Positions 8,654 to 18,215 are shown, numbered from the stretch's first letter. The stretch is DNA of 64,000 bases from Streptococcus sanguinis (GCF_019929225.1 NZ_JAHZPA010000007.1:1-64000); one strand, 5' to 3'. Numbers and translations: made by a program. The notes: a model not told the origin generated them from the letters alone.

Positions 8654-11617
8654 TTAAACTTCCTCAGTTTTTAATGTTCTAGTCTTGATAAAGATATTAG
8701 CTGCAACTAGCAGAGCCAGCAAGACAATCAAACCAAAGATGGCAAAGAAGCCAGCGGTCTTGCCGTCAAAGTAACCTGACAGCATGCCTTCTAGCACAGA
8801 CAAGGCATTCAAGCTCTTGATAAAGGCTGAGAAGCCAGTCAAGCTAGCGGTCGTACCAATGGCACTAGACAGGTAGACAAAGCTGATAATCATGAAGAAA
8901 GCTAATCCCATACCCATCACGCGCAGATGCTTGAGGAACAAATACTGCCCCTGAATCAAGACAAAGCTAGCAACCACAATCAACAAGACCCAAGATGGAA
9001 CATATTCCTTGCCGATGTGAAGCTGCATGCTGGAGACAATCCCAATAACTAGCCCAATCGTCAGAGACAGGAAGCCTAGGATGCCCACAGTCGTAATATC
9101 TGTATCTTGTAGTTTATTAAGCTTAAAGCGGTCTTTAACCTTGCGCACAATATTTTGCGTTGCAAAGAGATAGGCCGTAAAGAGACTGACAATCTCCAAC
9201 AAGAGAATCCAAGTAAATGGACGGTAAACATTGACAGTCGCTTTGACAGATGAAGAAGACTGAGCAACTGGATTAGATAGGAAGTCCAACAATACTTCAT
9301 TAGGAACCCCGTTTTCATAGGCATTATTAAGAACCTTGACAAAGGACTCCACAAAGTTGCCATTATCCTCCAATTCCTTATTGAATTGCCCCATCAAGCT
9401 TTCAGCATTCGCAGATAGTTTCTCTGTCGTTCCTTGCGCATTTTCCAGCTCACGATTGAAGCTGCTGAAGATCTGGTTGACACTATCAGCTGCCTGCACA
9501 TTGGTCTGTGAAGAAGACTTAACGCCAGAAGTTGAAGACAGCAAGGATGAGAATTCTGAATTCAGAGATGACAAATCAGCATCCGTCTTTTTCAGTGCAT
9601 CCGTAGAGGATTCTCGAGATGCAGAGATACCTTTCAATTTCTTTTTGACATCATCATAAAGTTTGAGTTGAGCTTCAATCTCTTCTGTGAGATCAGAGTT
9701 AGTCCCTTTGATATCGTTAATCTTACTCTCAAGGAGACTAATTGTTGTATCCAACTTCCCTTTGACACTATTCTCAGGCTTACCATCTTTACTATCAGAC
9801 AAACTATTTTCATAAGCACCCAGATTAGATTCAACCGCCTGTACTAAAAGCTTTGATAAAGATTCAGACACATCTTTATTTTTTAACTCATCAAAAGAAT
9901 TATAAGCTTGGATTAAAGACATAGCGTGTTGATAGGCAGAAGAAATCTCCTGTACTTTAGCTCCATATGCCGCTGCCGCTTTTTGTGCATCCTCTACATT
10001 CACCGGCGCACTTGCAACCTTAATACCATTCAGAGAAATATCAATTGAGCTGTCAACTGAAGTGGCTGCAGCATCATTAGTTACATTGAACTGCACATTA
10101 AAATTAGCGCCTTCAGCTAAATTAATTTCTTGCCCATTTGTTACTGTTTCACCATTGTATGTAATAGTTTTAATTGTTACACCAGTTGGTGGAGTAACCG
10201 ACAAAGTAGCCTTTCCAAGCTGGCTATTAACTGGGCCAGTTGTAGAGCTAGCCGCTTTCTCTGCCACTGCTGCCAGATTGTCTAACTCAGCACTTCCATT
10301 TCCTTGTGGTGTTCCAAATTGCGAAATGGTTGAATAGTCAAGAGCAGGAACAGGCAATCCGAATTTCACCTCTGTTGGTTGAGAAGCTGGCAAAGCTTTT
10401 ACTGCTTCAGCTATTTGTGCCTTCAAAGAAGCATCGTAGCTTATTATAGCATCTCCTAACACTGCGCTAAGAGTAATAGGCTTGCCTTCTTCAACACCAT
10501 AGTAGGTTCTTAATTTATTATCAACAAAGTCCTTAATCTGTTGTTTATGGACATCTAATTGCCCACGTTCTGCTTTTAAGGCAGCTTCTAACTGCTCTAG
10601 TTGCTTGCTGACATTATCAGATTGATTTTGATTTAGCTGATTATTATTATCGTCTGAATCATCACTAGATTGTTTTTTGGAAAGCTCAAGCTGTGCAGTC
10701 AATTTTTGTTGCGATTCGCTCAAACTATTATAAAGCGTCTCAGTTTCATTTGCCAAAAGCTGACGATCCATCGCAATCAGCTGTTTCATGAAATCTTCGT
10801 AACTAGCCTGATCACTGACCCGCTGTTTGAGAAGACTATCAAAATTCTTCCCATAAGTCGCCTGAGAGTTATCCAAGTCATCGAAAGCCTTAGCATAAGT
10901 TTCCAGAGTCGTCTTCAGAGAGTTATTGGCTTCGACAGATGAGGCAGACATACTAACCAATGTTGGGAAGATATTCTTAGAGCCAATAGCTGAGTCCAGC
11001 AGATTTGTCCGGTAGCTACCAATGTTGGTAGAGCGCACCTCTGAACTAGCCTGCACGTTTTGCTGTGCTACATATAGATTGCTCAGGATGCTAGCCATAT
11101 ACATATCAACCAACTGGCTATTCAGATCCGCGATAATATCCTTAGCTAGATTATTGGCTTCATTTTCAATCTGCTGATTTCCCGCAGCATTGACCTTATA
11201 AGTAACGATTGTCCGATCAGCACTGATAGCATTGACATCTAGCACTTTCTCTGAAAAGTCACTTGGAATCGTCACGACCAGTTGATATTTCCCATTTTCC
11301 AGGCCAGCATCTGCAGCTCCACGCGTCACAATATACCAGTTTTGAGAGTCATCCCGTTCTAGATTTTTGACATAGCTAGCTCCAAGATTATACTCTTTCT
11401 TGTCAACCTTAACAGCCCGATCCTCATTGACAACCGCGACATTAAGCTTAGTTTTTTGGTCCGTTCTGAGCTTGCTATCTCTAGCACTGCTTGTATTCTT
11501 CTGCACTGCTACATTCAGCGTCACCACTGCTGCCAGCAAGGCGATGACTAAAACAACATTTCCTATATATTTAAATAATTTTTTATTTCCCATGGATACT
11601 TTTTCTTTTTTCTTCAT
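8654..11617 (-). CDS. esaA: Type VII secretion protein EsaA (YhgE/Pip family)
   Basis: A 987-residue membrane protein of the type VIIb core. One membrane segment lies near the N-terminus (about 14-34). A very long extracellular region rich in coiled-coil-like Gln/Asn/Ser stretches follows, with an insert around 470-540 that looks like a beta-sandwich. About six membrane segments lie between 800 and 978. EsaA dimers project through the cell wall, and this protein is also known as a phage receptor in related bacteria. ATG 11617 has no strong ribosome site. A second ATG eight codons in is equally weak, so the exact start is uncertain. It follows esxA after a terminator hairpin, so it is probably expressed by read-through. 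Confidence 0.95.
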   Translation of the reverse strand: MKKKEKVSMGNKKLFKYIGNVVLVIALLAAVVTLNVAVQKNTSSARDSKLRTDQKTKLNVAVVNEDRAVKVDKKEYNLGASYVKNLERDDSQNWYIVTRGAADAGLENGKYQLVVTIPSDFSEKVLDVNAISADRTIVTYKVNAAGNQQIENEANNLAKDIIADLNSQLVDMYMASILSNLYVAQQNVQASSEVRSTNIGSYRTNLLDSAIGSKNIFPTLVSMSASSVEANNSLKTTLETYAKAFDDLDNSQATYGKNFDSLLKQRVSDQASYEDFMKQLIAMDRQLLANETETLYNSLSESQQKLTAQLELSKKQSSDDSDDNNNQLNQNQSDNVSKQLEQLEAALKAERGQLDVHKQQIKDFVDNKLRTYYGVEEGKPITLSAVLGDAIISYDASLKAQIAEAVKALPASQPTEVKFGLPVPALDYSTISQFGTPQGNGSAELDNLAAVAEKAASSTTGPVNSQLGKATLSVTPPTGVTIKTITYNGETVTNGQEINLAEGANFNVQFNVTNDAAATSVDSSIDISLNGIKVASAPVNVEDAQKAAAAYGAKVQEISSAYQHAMSLIQAYNSFDELKNKDVSESLSKLLVQAVESNLGAYENSLSDSKDGKPENSVKGKLDTTISLLESKINDIKGTNSDLTEEIEAQLKLYDDVKKKLKGISASRESSTDALKKTDADLSSLNSEFSSLLSSTSGVKSSSQTNVQAADSVNQIFSSFNRELENAQGTTEKLSANAESLMGQFNKELEDNGNFVESFVKVLNNAYENGVPNEVLLDFLSNPVAQSSSSVKATVNVYRPFTWILLLEIVSLFTAYLFATQNIVRKVKDRFKLNKLQDTDITTVGILGFLSLTIGLVIGIVSSMQLHIGKEYVPSWVLLIVVASFVLIQGQYLFLKHLRVMGMGLAFFMIISFVYLSSAIGTTASLTGFSAFIKSLNALSVLEGMLSGYFDGKTAGFFAIFGLIVLLALLVAANIFIKTRTLKTEEV

Positions 11618-11772
11618 TTATTTTTTTACATAAGGAGCACTCAAAAAAGACACAGATAGCCCTAACATTCTAATTCAAATACTGATCCAGATTGTTAGAG
11701 CTTGTCTTGACATTGTAGCAGTTTTCTTATTTGATATGAAAGAAACCGCCATTTTTTCATATTTAATCTTTA

Positions 11773-11799
11773 CAAAAATAGGAAGGCTCTCGCCTTCCT
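11773..11799 (-). terminator. Terminator between esxA and esaA
   Basis: Stem AGGAAGGC (11780-11787), loop TCTC, stem GCCTTCCT (11792-11799), followed on the minus strand by ATTTTTG. It lies just after esxA and before esaA. It probably stops most transcripts, so that EsxA is made in excess over the secretion machine. Confidence 0.8.
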
Positions 11800-11817
11800 A
11801 AAGCCGTTATAACAAAA

Positions 11818-12105
11818 TTAGTGAATTTGTGCAGCGATATCTTGGTCAGTTTGCTCAACGATGTCAGCAACTTTAATCAACTGAGCATTGATATCTTGGA
11901 GCAATTGTGCAAATTCTTTGATTTTTGGAGACAATTCATTGAATTGTGCTTCAAAGCTATCAAATGCAGAACCATCCCAGTTATCAGCAATAATTGCTTG
12001 TTCATTAGTCAATGTGGTCAAAACTTGAGTTACATTTTCAGAACCTTCAGTGTATCTGTTTGCAGATGTACGAAGTTCTTCTGGAGTTAATTTAATTTGT
12101 GCCAT
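11818..12105 (-). CDS. esxA: WXG100 secreted protein EsxA
   Basis: A 95-residue WXG100 protein: two helices joined by a turn with the W-D-G motif at about residue 43-45, and a C-terminal tail without signal peptide. EsxA is the hallmark small substrate of type VII secretion and forms a helical-hairpin homodimer exported through EssC. The start is ATG 12105 behind a strong AAAGGAG ribosome site. A longer frame opens at 12171 but lies within the promoter. It is the first gene of the T7SS locus, with its own promoter (12143-12171) and a terminator downstream. Confidence 0.97.
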   Translation of the reverse strand: MAQIKLTPEELRTSANRYTEGSENVTQVLTTLTNEQAIIADNWDGSAFDSFEAQFNELSPKIKEFAQLLQDINAQLIKVADIVEQTDQDIAAQIH

Positions 12106-12142
12106 AGTTGTTTCTCCTTTAGCAAATTTATACAACAAAAAC

Positions 12143-12171
12143 ATTATATCAACAATCACTTTAGGTTTCAA
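12143..12171 (-). promoter_or_regulatory. Promoter of esxA
   Basis: On the minus strand TTGAAA (12171-12166), a 17-base spacer, then TATAAT (12148-12143). This is a near-consensus sigma-A promoter giving a start about 30 bases upstream of the esxA ATG. Confidence 0.8.
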
Positions 12172-12200
12172 GCTTTTAAAAATATTTTTTTAGAAAATAT

Positions 12201-12217
12201 ATTGACAAGTTGTCGAC
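12201..12217. promoter_or_regulatory. Imperfect palindrome upstream of the esxA promoter
   Basis: ATTGACAAGTTGTCGAC, an imperfect 17-base palindrome about 30 bases upstream of the esxA -35 element. Fifteen bases spanning its left and centre also occur at the perfect palindrome in the pil promoter (40216-40232). It could be a site for a shared regulator. No known regulator is recognised. Confidence 0.3.
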
Positions 12218-12272
12218 CAAATTCATTCAAACACCTGATACTATAACGTTTTTGTCTGTTGGGCTCAAGCCT

Positions 12273-13553
12273 TTAAAACCCCAATTTCTCAAAAATAAGC
12301 TGATAGTTTTCTTGGATTTGGTCTAGACTAACAGTAATCTCCTCACGATTATGATTGTTCTTAACAGTCACCTGACCGCTCCCCACTTCGCTTTCCCCCA
12401 AGGTGATAAGAGTTTTGGCTTTAAAGATGTCAGCCGACTTAAACTGAGCCTTGAGCTTGCGGTCAAGATAATCCCTTTCTACCGCAAATCCTTGTGCGCG
12501 GAGAGCCTGCACTAACTCCAAAGCTCTGCCATTGGCACCAGCTCCTAAAACAGCTACATAGACATCCAGAGCGGTTTCAATCGGCAGCTCTACTCCTTGC
12601 TTGTCAAGTACGAGAAGTAGACGTTCTAAGCCCATACCAAAGCCAACACCTGGCGTTTCAGGTCCGCCAAAGTAAGCAACCAGCCCATCATAACGGCCAC
12701 CAGCACAAATGGTCAGCTGACTGCCAGCCACCTCTGTTGTAAACTCGAAAATTGTGTGATTATAGTAGTCCAAGCCACGGACCATGTTGGTATTGATGAC
12801 ATAAGGAATCTGTAAGGTCTCTAGCATGGAACGAACGGCCGCAAAGTAGGTACTGCTCTCCTCATCCAGATAGTCCAGAATAGACGGAGCACCTTCTACA
12901 GCCGCCTTGTCCTCGGGCTCTTTAGAATCCAGCACGCGCAGCGGATTCTCCTCCAAGCGACGTTGGCTATCTGCTGATAGGCTAGGCTTCAGTGGAGTCA
13001 GATAATCAATCAAGGCCTGGCGGTAAGCAGCTCTGCTCTCAGGATTCCCCAGCGAGTTAAGCTCCAAGCTGACATTGGTAATGCCAATATCCTTGAAAAA
13101 TTGAGCCGCCATGGCAATCATTTCTACATCTGTAGCAGGATTACTAGATCCAAAGCACTCTGCACCAATCTGGTGAAACTCCCGCAGACGGCCAGCCTGA
13201 GGCCGCTCATAGCGGAACATAGAGCCCATGTAGTAGACTTTGACAGGCTTTTGCACTTCAGGAGCAAAAAGTTTATTCTCTACATAAGAACGCACCACGG
13301 GTGCTGTCCCCTCTGGACGCAGCGTGATATGGCGGTCGCCCTTGTCATAGAAGTCATACATTTCCTTGGTCACAATGTCTGTCGTATCCCCGACCGAGCG
13401 GCTAATGACTTCATAGTGCTCAAAAATCGGCGTGCGGATTTCGCCGTAATTGTATTTTTTAAATGTCTTGCGGGCAAAGTCTTCTACATACTGCCACTTG
13501 GCTGATTCCTGAGGAAGAATGTCCTGAGTTCCTTTAGGTTTTTGTAATTTCAT
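12273..13553 (-). CDS. hisS: Histidine-tRNA ligase
   Basis: A 426-residue class II aminoacyl-tRNA synthetase that charges tRNA-His in the cytoplasm. It opens with the family pattern PKGTQDILP. Class II motif 2 is visible as [18 protein letters not shown] (around 112-130), and the histidine-specific loop as [12 protein letters not shown] (about 262-273). The C-terminal 95 residues form the anticodon-binding domain. ATG 13553 has a GGAGG-like site upstream. It is transcribed alone and divergently from the MIP18-family gene. The 180-base gap to that gene is too short for a T-box leader and shows none. Confidence 0.98.
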   Translation of the reverse strand: MKLQKPKGTQDILPQESAKWQYVEDFARKTFKKYNYGEIRTPIFEHYEVISRSVGDTTDIVTKEMYDFYDKGDRHITLRPEGTAPVVRSYVENKLFAPEVQKPVKVYYMGSMFRYERPQAGRLREFHQIGAECFGSSNPATDVEMIAMAAQFFKDIGITNVSLELNSLGNPESRAAYRQALIDYLTPLKPSLSADSQRRLEENPLRVLDSKEPEDKAAVEGAPSILDYLDEESSTYFAAVRSMLETLQIPYVINTNMVRGLDYYNHTIFEFTTEVAGSQLTICAGGRYDGLVAYFGGPETPGVGFGMGLERLLLVLDKQGVELPIETALDVYVAVLGAGANGRALELVQALRAQGFAVERDYLDRKLKAQFKSADIFKAKTLITLGESEVGSGQVTVKNNHNREEITVSLDQIQENYQLIFEKLGF

Positions 13554-13733
13554 CTTCTGACCTCCGCCTTCTTTAGTACTTATATTCTATCATAAGTCCA
13601 CCATTTTGAGGAGCCCGAAAGGGATTTTTCGTTTGGAAGAACTAAATCCGTTTTCATGTTCCAAAATAGCTTGAAAAAAAGTCTGAATTGTGAGAAAATA
13701 AAAACAATTCAAGTCAGATAGAAGGGGATAGCC

Positions 13734-14075
13734 ATGAGAGACGATATCAAAATCAATGACCGAGCAGCTGCCATTCAGGATAAATTGGTGGAGAAGCTCG
13801 AGCGTATTTACGATCCGGATGTAGAGCTGGATGTCTATAACTTAGGGTTGATTTATGAAATTAACTTAGACGAGAATGGCCACTGCAAGGTTGTCATGAC
13901 CTTTACCGATACAGCCTGTGATTGTGCTGAGAGTCTGCCCATCGCCATCATGGACTCTCTTAAAAAAATCGATGAGATTGAAAGTGCCTCTGTTGAGGTT
14001 ACTTGGTCTCCTGCTTGGAAAATCACTCGTATCAGCCGCTTCGGCCGCATTGCCCTGGGAATCAGTCCTAGATAA
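13734..14075 (+). CDS. MIP18/DUF59-family metal-sulfur cluster assembly factor
   Basis: A 113-residue cytoplasmic protein of the MIP18 (PaaD/SufT-like) family, which helps Fe-S cluster assembly or transfer. Family signatures are the start of the fold, DPDVELDVYNLGLIYEI (about 28-44), and the cysteine-bearing segment T-D-T-A-C-D-C-A-E (about 61-69). The start is ATG 13734 after AAGGGGATAGCC. Downstream, across a shared terminator and on the other strand, is ilvD, which makes a 4Fe-4S or 2Fe-2S enzyme. A functional link is tempting but not shown. It is likely monocistronic. Confidence 0.9.
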   Translation: MRDDIKINDRAAAIQDKLVEKLERIYDPDVELDVYNLGLIYEINLDENGHCKVVMTFTDTACDCAESLPIAIMDSLKKIDEIESASVEVTWSPAWKITRISRFGRIALGISPR

Positions 14076-14115
14076 GAAGATGATTCGTTTATCAGCATTT
14101 AAAACAAAAACACCA

Positions 14116-14148
14116 AACCCGCTAGAAAAACTAGCGGGTTCTTTTTTT
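14116..14148. terminator. Bidirectional terminator between the MIP18-family gene and ilvD
   Basis: Perfect 10-base stem AACCCGCTAG (14116-14125) with CTAGCGGGTT (14131-14140), loop AAAAA, followed by seven T on the plus strand and a T-rich stretch on the minus strand. It serves both convergent genes. Confidence 0.9.
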
Positions 14149-14158
14149 CATATATAGG

Positions 14159-15862
14159 CTATTTCTTGCCGGTTTCTTCTGGTTTCCAGAAGTCAGTAAC
14201 AGCACCTTTAGCGGCAGAGGAAACCATGTGAGCATATTTACCAAGTACCCCGCGACTATAAAGCGGTGGAATAGTCGTTTCTGCCTTACGTTTCGCCAAC
14301 TCTTCGTCAGAGACTGCCATAGAGATTTCCTTGGTGTCTTGGTCAACCGTGACCATATCGCCTGTACGAAGATAGGCAATCGGGCCACCATCCTGAGCTT
14401 CCGGAGCAATGTGTCCGACAACCAAGCCGTAAGTTCCGCCTGAGAAGCGACCATCTGTTAGAAGAGCCACCTTGTCTCCTTGACCTTTCCCTACGATGAT
14501 AGACGAAAGTGACAGCATTTCTGGCATACCAGGGCCACCCTTTGGACCAACGTAGCGAACTACAACCACATCGCCATCTACTACTTCATCGGCCAGTACC
14601 GCATCAATAGCAGCTTCTTCTGAGTCAAAGACCTTGGCTGGTCCGACGTGACGGCGTACTTTAACACCAGAAACCTTAGCAACAGCACCATCTGGAGCCA
14701 GATTACCATGCAAGATGATCAATGGACCGTCTGCACGTTTTGGATTTTCAAGCGGCATAATGACTTTTTGACCTGGTGTCAGATCAGCAAATTCTGCCAG
14801 ATTCTCTGCCACAGTCTTACCTGTACAAGTAATGCGGTCACCATGAAGGAAGCCGTTCGCCAAGAGATATTTCATCACAGCCGGCACTCCACCAACCTCA
14901 TAAAGGTCTTGGAAGACATACTGACCTGACGGTTTCAAGTCAGCCAAATGCGGTACTTTCTCTTGAATGACATTAAAGTCATCCAGTGTCAGCTCAACAT
15001 TGGCCGCATGAGCCATGGCCAGCAAGTGCAGGGTAGCATTAGTAGAACCACCCAGAGCCATGGTCACTGTAATTGCATCCTCAAAGGCCTCTCGCGTCAA
15101 GATATCAGACGGCTTCAGCCCCATTTTCAGCATTTTTACAACAGCACGGCCGGCTGCTTCGATATCCTCTTGCTTGTCCTTGGACTCAGCAGGGTGAGAA
15201 GACGATCCTGGCAGGCTCATTCCCAGAACTTCAATAGCAGTCGCCATAGTATTGGCCGTGTACATACCGCCACAGCCACCAGGGCCAGGGCAGGCATTAC
15301 ATTCAATGCGGCGCACTTCCTCAGCTGTCAAGTCGCCATGGTTCCATTTTCCAATTCCTTCAAAGACAGAAACCAAGTCAATGTCCTTGCCGTCCAGATT
15401 CCCCGGTGCAATCGTTCCGCCATAGGCAAAGATAGCAGGAATATCCATGTTAGCAATAGCAATCATAGAGCCAGGCATATTTTTATCACAGCCTCCGATA
15501 GCTACAAAGGCATCCACGTTATGCCCACCCATTGCAGCCTCGATGGAATCTGCGATGATGTCGCGTGAGGTCAGAGAGAAGCGCATCCCTGGCGTCCCCA
15601 TGGCAATCCCGTCTGCAACCGTAATAGTCCCGTACTGAACAGGCCAAGCGCCCTCTGCTTTAATGCCTTCCTTGGCTAGCTTGCCCAAGTCATGCAAATG
15701 GATGTTACAAGGTGTATTTTCCGCCCAAGTGGAAATCACCCCAACAATAGGCGTTTCAAAATCTTTATCAGTCATCCCCGTCGCGCGAAGCATGGCACGG
15801 TTAGGAGATTTAACCATACTGTCATAAATCTTACTTCTGTGACGAATATCCTTATCTGTCAT
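14159..15862 (-). CDS. ilvD: Dihydroxy-acid dehydratase
   Basis: A 567-residue enzyme catalysing the third step of isoleucine and valine synthesis: dehydration of dihydroxy-acids to 2-keto acids using an Fe-S cluster and Mg. Cluster and active-site motifs are visible as CDKNMPG (about 124-130) and [14 protein letters not shown] (about 193-206), the phosphate-binding stretch as [10 protein letters not shown] (about 277-286), and the C-terminal signature as [11 protein letters not shown] (about 466-476). The start is ATG 15862, six bases after AAAGGG. A longer frame from 15877 would put the ribosome site inside the gene, and 567 is the usual streptococcal length. It is transcribed alone. No other ilv gene is in the window. 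Confidence 0.97.
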   Translation of the reverse strand: MTDKDIRHRSKIYDSMVKSPNRAMLRATGMTDKDFETPIVGVISTWAENTPCNIHLHDLGKLAKEGIKAEGAWPVQYGTITVADGIAMGTPGMRFSLTSRDIIADSIEAAMGGHNVDAFVAIGGCDKNMPGSMIAIANMDIPAIFAYGGTIAPGNLDGKDIDLVSVFEGIGKWNHGDLTAEEVRRIECNACPGPGGCGGMYTANTMATAIEVLGMSLPGSSSHPAESKDKQEDIEAAGRAVVKMLKMGLKPSDILTREAFEDAITVTMALGGSTNATLHLLAMAHAANVELTLDDFNVIQEKVPHLADLKPSGQYVFQDLYEVGGVPAVMKYLLANGFLHGDRITCTGKTVAENLAEFADLTPGQKVIMPLENPKRADGPLIILHGNLAPDGAVAKVSGVKVRRHVGPAKVFDSEEAAIDAVLADEVVDGDVVVVRYVGPKGGPGMPEMLSLSSIIVGKGQGDKVALLTDGRFSGGTYGLVVGHIAPEAQDGGPIAYLRTGDMVTVDQDTKEISMAVSDEELAKRKAETTIPPLYSRGVLGKYAHMVSSAAKGAVTDFWKPEETGKK

Positions 15863-16027
15863 AGCTTTCCCTTTCATTACAGTAATCTTTGTGCTTTATT
15901 ATACCACACTTAGGCTATATTTTACAGAGGAAAATTTTTAAATTTTCAGAAGATTGGGAAAAATATAGAGGCGAATTTGAAACTTTTTCCTATCAAGCAA
16001 AAAGAAGAAAAAAATCTGTCAAGTAAC

Positions 16028-16056
16028 TTTACTTTACAAAAAAGTTTTGTTATACT
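16028..16056 (+). promoter_or_regulatory. Promoter of rpmF-rpmG
   Basis: TTTACT (16028-16033), 17-base spacer, TATACT (16051-16056), about 55 bases before the rpmF start. Confidence 0.6.
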
Positions 16057-16118
16057 GTTAAAGTTGATGAAAATCATCAAATTGAATCGAATTCACAATC
16101 TAAAAGGAGAAACAAACA

Positions 16119-16301
16119 ATGGCAGTACCTGCACGTCGCACTTCCAAAGCGAAGAAAAACAAACGCCGCACTCACTACAAAGTGACAGCTCCAACTGTAA
16201 CTTTTGACGAAACTACTGGTGATTACTCACGCTCTCACCGTGTATCCCTTAAAGGATACTACAAGGGCCGTAAGATTGCCAAAGCTGCTGCAGAAGAATA
16301 A
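16119..16301 (+). CDS. rpmF: 50S ribosomal protein L32
   Basis: A 60-residue, strongly basic ribosomal protein. The opening [19 protein letters not shown] and the C-terminal [12 protein letters not shown] are typical of streptococcal L32. It contains no cysteine, so it is the zinc-independent form. AAAGGAG precedes the ATG. It is followed after 15 bases by rpmG, and both share one promoter and terminator. Confidence 0.98.
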   Translation: MAVPARRTSKAKKNKRRTHYKVTAPTVTFDETTGDYSRSHRVSLKGYYKGRKIAKAAAEE

Positions 16302-16316
16302 TAGAAGGGAGCTACC

Positions 16317-16466
16317 ATGCGCGTAAATATCACACTTGAACACAAAGAATCTGGTGAACGCTTGTACCTTACTTCTAAAAACAAACGCAACACACCAGAC
16401 CGTCTTCAATTGAAGAAATACTCACCAAAACTTCGCAAGCACGTTGTGTTTACAGAAGTTAAATAA
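16317..16466 (+). CDS. rpmG: 50S ribosomal protein L33
   Basis: A 49-residue basic ribosomal protein starting [20 protein letters not shown] and ending KHVVFTEVK, matching bacterial L33. The cysteine pairs of the zinc-ribbon form are absent, so this is the zinc-free paralogue, like L32 beside it. The ATG at 16317 follows a GAAGGGAG site 15 bases after rpmF. A terminator starts 14 bases after the stop. Confidence 0.97.
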
Positions 16467-16480
16467 TTGAGATAAAGAAA

Positions 16481-16514
16481 AGCCTTTGAAATCAGTATTT
16501 CAAAGGCTTTTTTT
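16481..16514 (+). terminator. Terminator after rpmG
   Basis: Stem AGCCTTTGAAAT (16481-16492) with ATTTCAAAGGCT (16497-16508), loop CAGT, then a T-run. The A-run on the left lets it also serve the convergent kinase-like gene. Confidence 0.9.
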
Positions 16515-16527
16515 CTTTTATTCGTTC

Positions 16528-17046
16528 TTAAACAAAAAATCGATCTTCTGTTTTTATGAGATTCACAGTTTCTCTGATATCTAACTGATCCGTATAAAGG
16601 AAATGCTCCTGAGTAATATTTTTAGCTAGAAACTCTTTTCTAGATTTGATTGATAAGTCACCCGTTCTTTCTATTTCATTTCTGAATAGGTCCCTTTCTT
16701 TAAGCTTTTCTTCTTCTGCCAGCAATACACAGTATTTTAATCTTGTTTGTCTGGCCTTTAAAAAATCTGTAATTTTTTTGATTTGTTCCTCGAATATGAC
16801 ATAGTCTATGATGATAGTCATGCTTCTATTAAGTAAATTGCTGGTAAGACTAATGATATTGTCCCAGAATAAATCCATGTAGTAGCCATCGTCTTCCCAA
16901 GGTGCTACTAAGCCGCTTTTAACCATTAAATAAATCATGTCGCCTTCTATCACAGCACTCTTGTCAAAAGAATAGGCTAATTCTTTACTGACACTGCTTT
17001 TTCCAACACCTGGAGGACCCGAAATGATATAAACACAATTTTCCAA
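16528..17046 (-). CDS. P-loop ATP-binding protein, AAA_33/kinase-like
   Basis: A small cytoplasmic protein of about 172 residues with Walker A GPPGVGKS near the N-terminus and an S-S after it, then a lid-like Arg/Glu-rich region around 125-150. It resembles small-molecule or nucleoside kinase-like P-loop proteins. The substrate is not recognisable. The frame extends to ATG 17079, but an extended -10 element (TGCTATAAT, hexamer 17080-17085) abuts that codon, so transcription should begin inside it. I therefore choose TTG 17046, which has AGAGGT six bases upstream. It appears monocistronic and convergent to rpmG. Confidence 0.75.
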   Translation of the reverse strand: MENCVYIISGPPGVGKSSVSKELAYSFDKSAVIEGDMIYLMVKSGLVAPWEDDGYYMDLFWDNIISLTSNLLNRSMTIIIDYVIFEEQIKKITDFLKARQTRLKYCVLLAEEEKLKERDLFRNEIERTGDLSIKSRKEFLAKNITQEHFLYTDQLDIRETVNLIKTEDRFFV

Positions 17047-17079
17047 CCTAATACCTCTATACTCTACATACTTGCTCAT

Positions 17080-17085
17080 ATTATA
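17080..17085 (-). promoter_or_regulatory. Extended -10 element of the kinase-like gene
   Basis: TATAAT preceded by TGC on the minus strand, directly next to the apparent ATG at 17079. No good -35 is visible. It argues for the downstream TTG start. Confidence 0.5.
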
Positions 17086-17129
17086 GCATTTTTTGGAAAA
17101 AGATAAAAACGATGATTCATATACAAATT

Positions 17130-17163
17130 GAATACTCTAAGCAGCAAACTGCCTAGAGTATTC
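17130..17163. terminator. Strong hairpin after the XRE regulator gene
   Basis: GAATACTCTA (17130-17139) pairs with TAGAGTATTC (17154-17163), and the inner GCAG pairs with CTGC around a CAAA loop. Only a weak T-rich stretch follows on the minus strand. It is probably a terminator for the XRE/membrane protein operon. Confidence 0.55.
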
Positions 17164-17195
17164 TGGTTTATGTCACTAGCAGGTCTCGAAAAGAA

Positions 17196-17420
17196 TTATG
17201 CCTCCTCTTTCTGTCTGAGTTCAAAGAGATCTTCTACTTTCAGATTAAAAACTTGAGCAATTTTGAGAGCCATTTCCAGCGAAGGATTGTAACGGTTATT
17301 TTCCAAGTGCAGAATTGTCTCGCGCCGCATGCCGATGCGGTCGGCTAACTCCTGCTGGGTCATGCCCATGGACTCACGAACAGATTTGAGATTAGTGATA
17401 ATCTTGCTTTCTTTGGCCAT
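17196..17420 (-). CDS. XRE-family transcriptional regulator (short Cro/CI type)
   Basis: A 74-residue DNA-binding protein that is almost only a helix-turn-helix: MGMTQQELADRIGMRRETIL followed by HLENNRYNPSLEMALKIA and a C-terminal helix. Such short regulators often control the adjacent membrane protein. The start is ATG 17420 behind GGAGAGG. A longer frame from 17468 runs into the upstream gene and has no ribosome site. The upstream gene ends at 17423, so the two are translationally coupled. Its target is probably its own operon, by inference. Confidence 0.9.
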   Translation of the reverse strand: MAKESKIITNLKSVRESMGMTQQELADRIGMRRETILHLENNRYNPSLEMALKIAQVFNLKVEDLFELRQKEEA

Positions 17421-17422
17421 GG

Positions 17423-18019
17423 TTATCCTCTCCGTTCCAAAATAAGATAGACAACCGCAAAGATGCAAATCAAGGCAGCTATGCTAATAAAGAACTGGCC
17501 CATGTAAAGAGTGAGAGAACCCATGTACCCAATGATAACTGCTAGGATTATCAGTGCGCCTAGTATAAAAACAAACATCAAGCTAGCTGCCTTAGCTAGA
17601 TTAGCATAGAAGCGTTCGTCTGGAGTTTCCTTGACATTTTTCAAAGAGAAAAAACCAAATACAATCGCTTCAATAACGAGGCCGACTCCCAAAATCCATT
17701 CCTTAATACTGGATCCTTCGCTTGGGGTCGCAACCCAAATTCCTACTGTATAAAAAATGGTTGCTGCAAACAAAAGCATCGTGTAAAGCTTAGCAGACAA
17801 GTCAAAAATAGTCTTTCCCTTACCTTTCTGACTCTTATGAGGCCATGGTTTCATGTGCAGCCAGCCCCAAATAGCTACAATCTGACCTAACACTGAAATA
17901 CCAGCAATAACTAACTTGGGTCCCCAACTAAGATTAGAACCAAATAAAACAGTAAAATCAATAAAGAGAGCTGCGGCAATCATCGCAATGAGGCCGCCCG
18001 TTTTTTGACTTTTTTTCAT
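17423..18019 (-). CDS. Integral membrane protein paired with the XRE regulator
   Basis: A 198-residue protein with a basic N-terminus (MKKSQKTGG) and about six hydrophobic segments: residues 10-27, 33-53, 75-93, 102-122, 138-160 and 167-190. There is no motif with a known activity. It is co-transcribed with and overlaps the control region of the short XRE regulator, an arrangement common in Firmicutes for stress or growth-phase membrane proteins. The function is unknown. Confidence 0.75.
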   Translation of the reverse strand: MKKSQKTGGLIAMIAAALFIDFTVLFGSNLSWGPKLVIAGISVLGQIVAIWGWLHMKPWPHKSQKGKGKTIFDLSAKLYTMLLFAATIFYTVGIWVATPSEGSSIKEWILGVGLVIEAIVFGFFSLKNVKETPDERFYANLAKAASLMFVFILGALIILAVIIGYMGSLTLYMGQFFISIAALICIFAVVYLILERRG

Positions 18020-18215
18020 GATAGACTCCTTTCCTTATGTTAGAAATATTTAACACTCTTTATGTTATAAATATATCACACTTCAATTTGGAAAGCAAGA
18101 ATTTATGTGCCAAGGTGTCAATTTTTTGAAAAAATTTTATCATAAAAGCCCTGGCCAGATAAATAACCAGCAAGGTCCTATGTTTTTATTGATTATTCAA
18201 GAATAGCAAAGTCCC

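Noticed and set aside
13554..13733. T-box leader before hisS
   Set aside because: The gap is too short and lacks the T-box core and a competing terminator.
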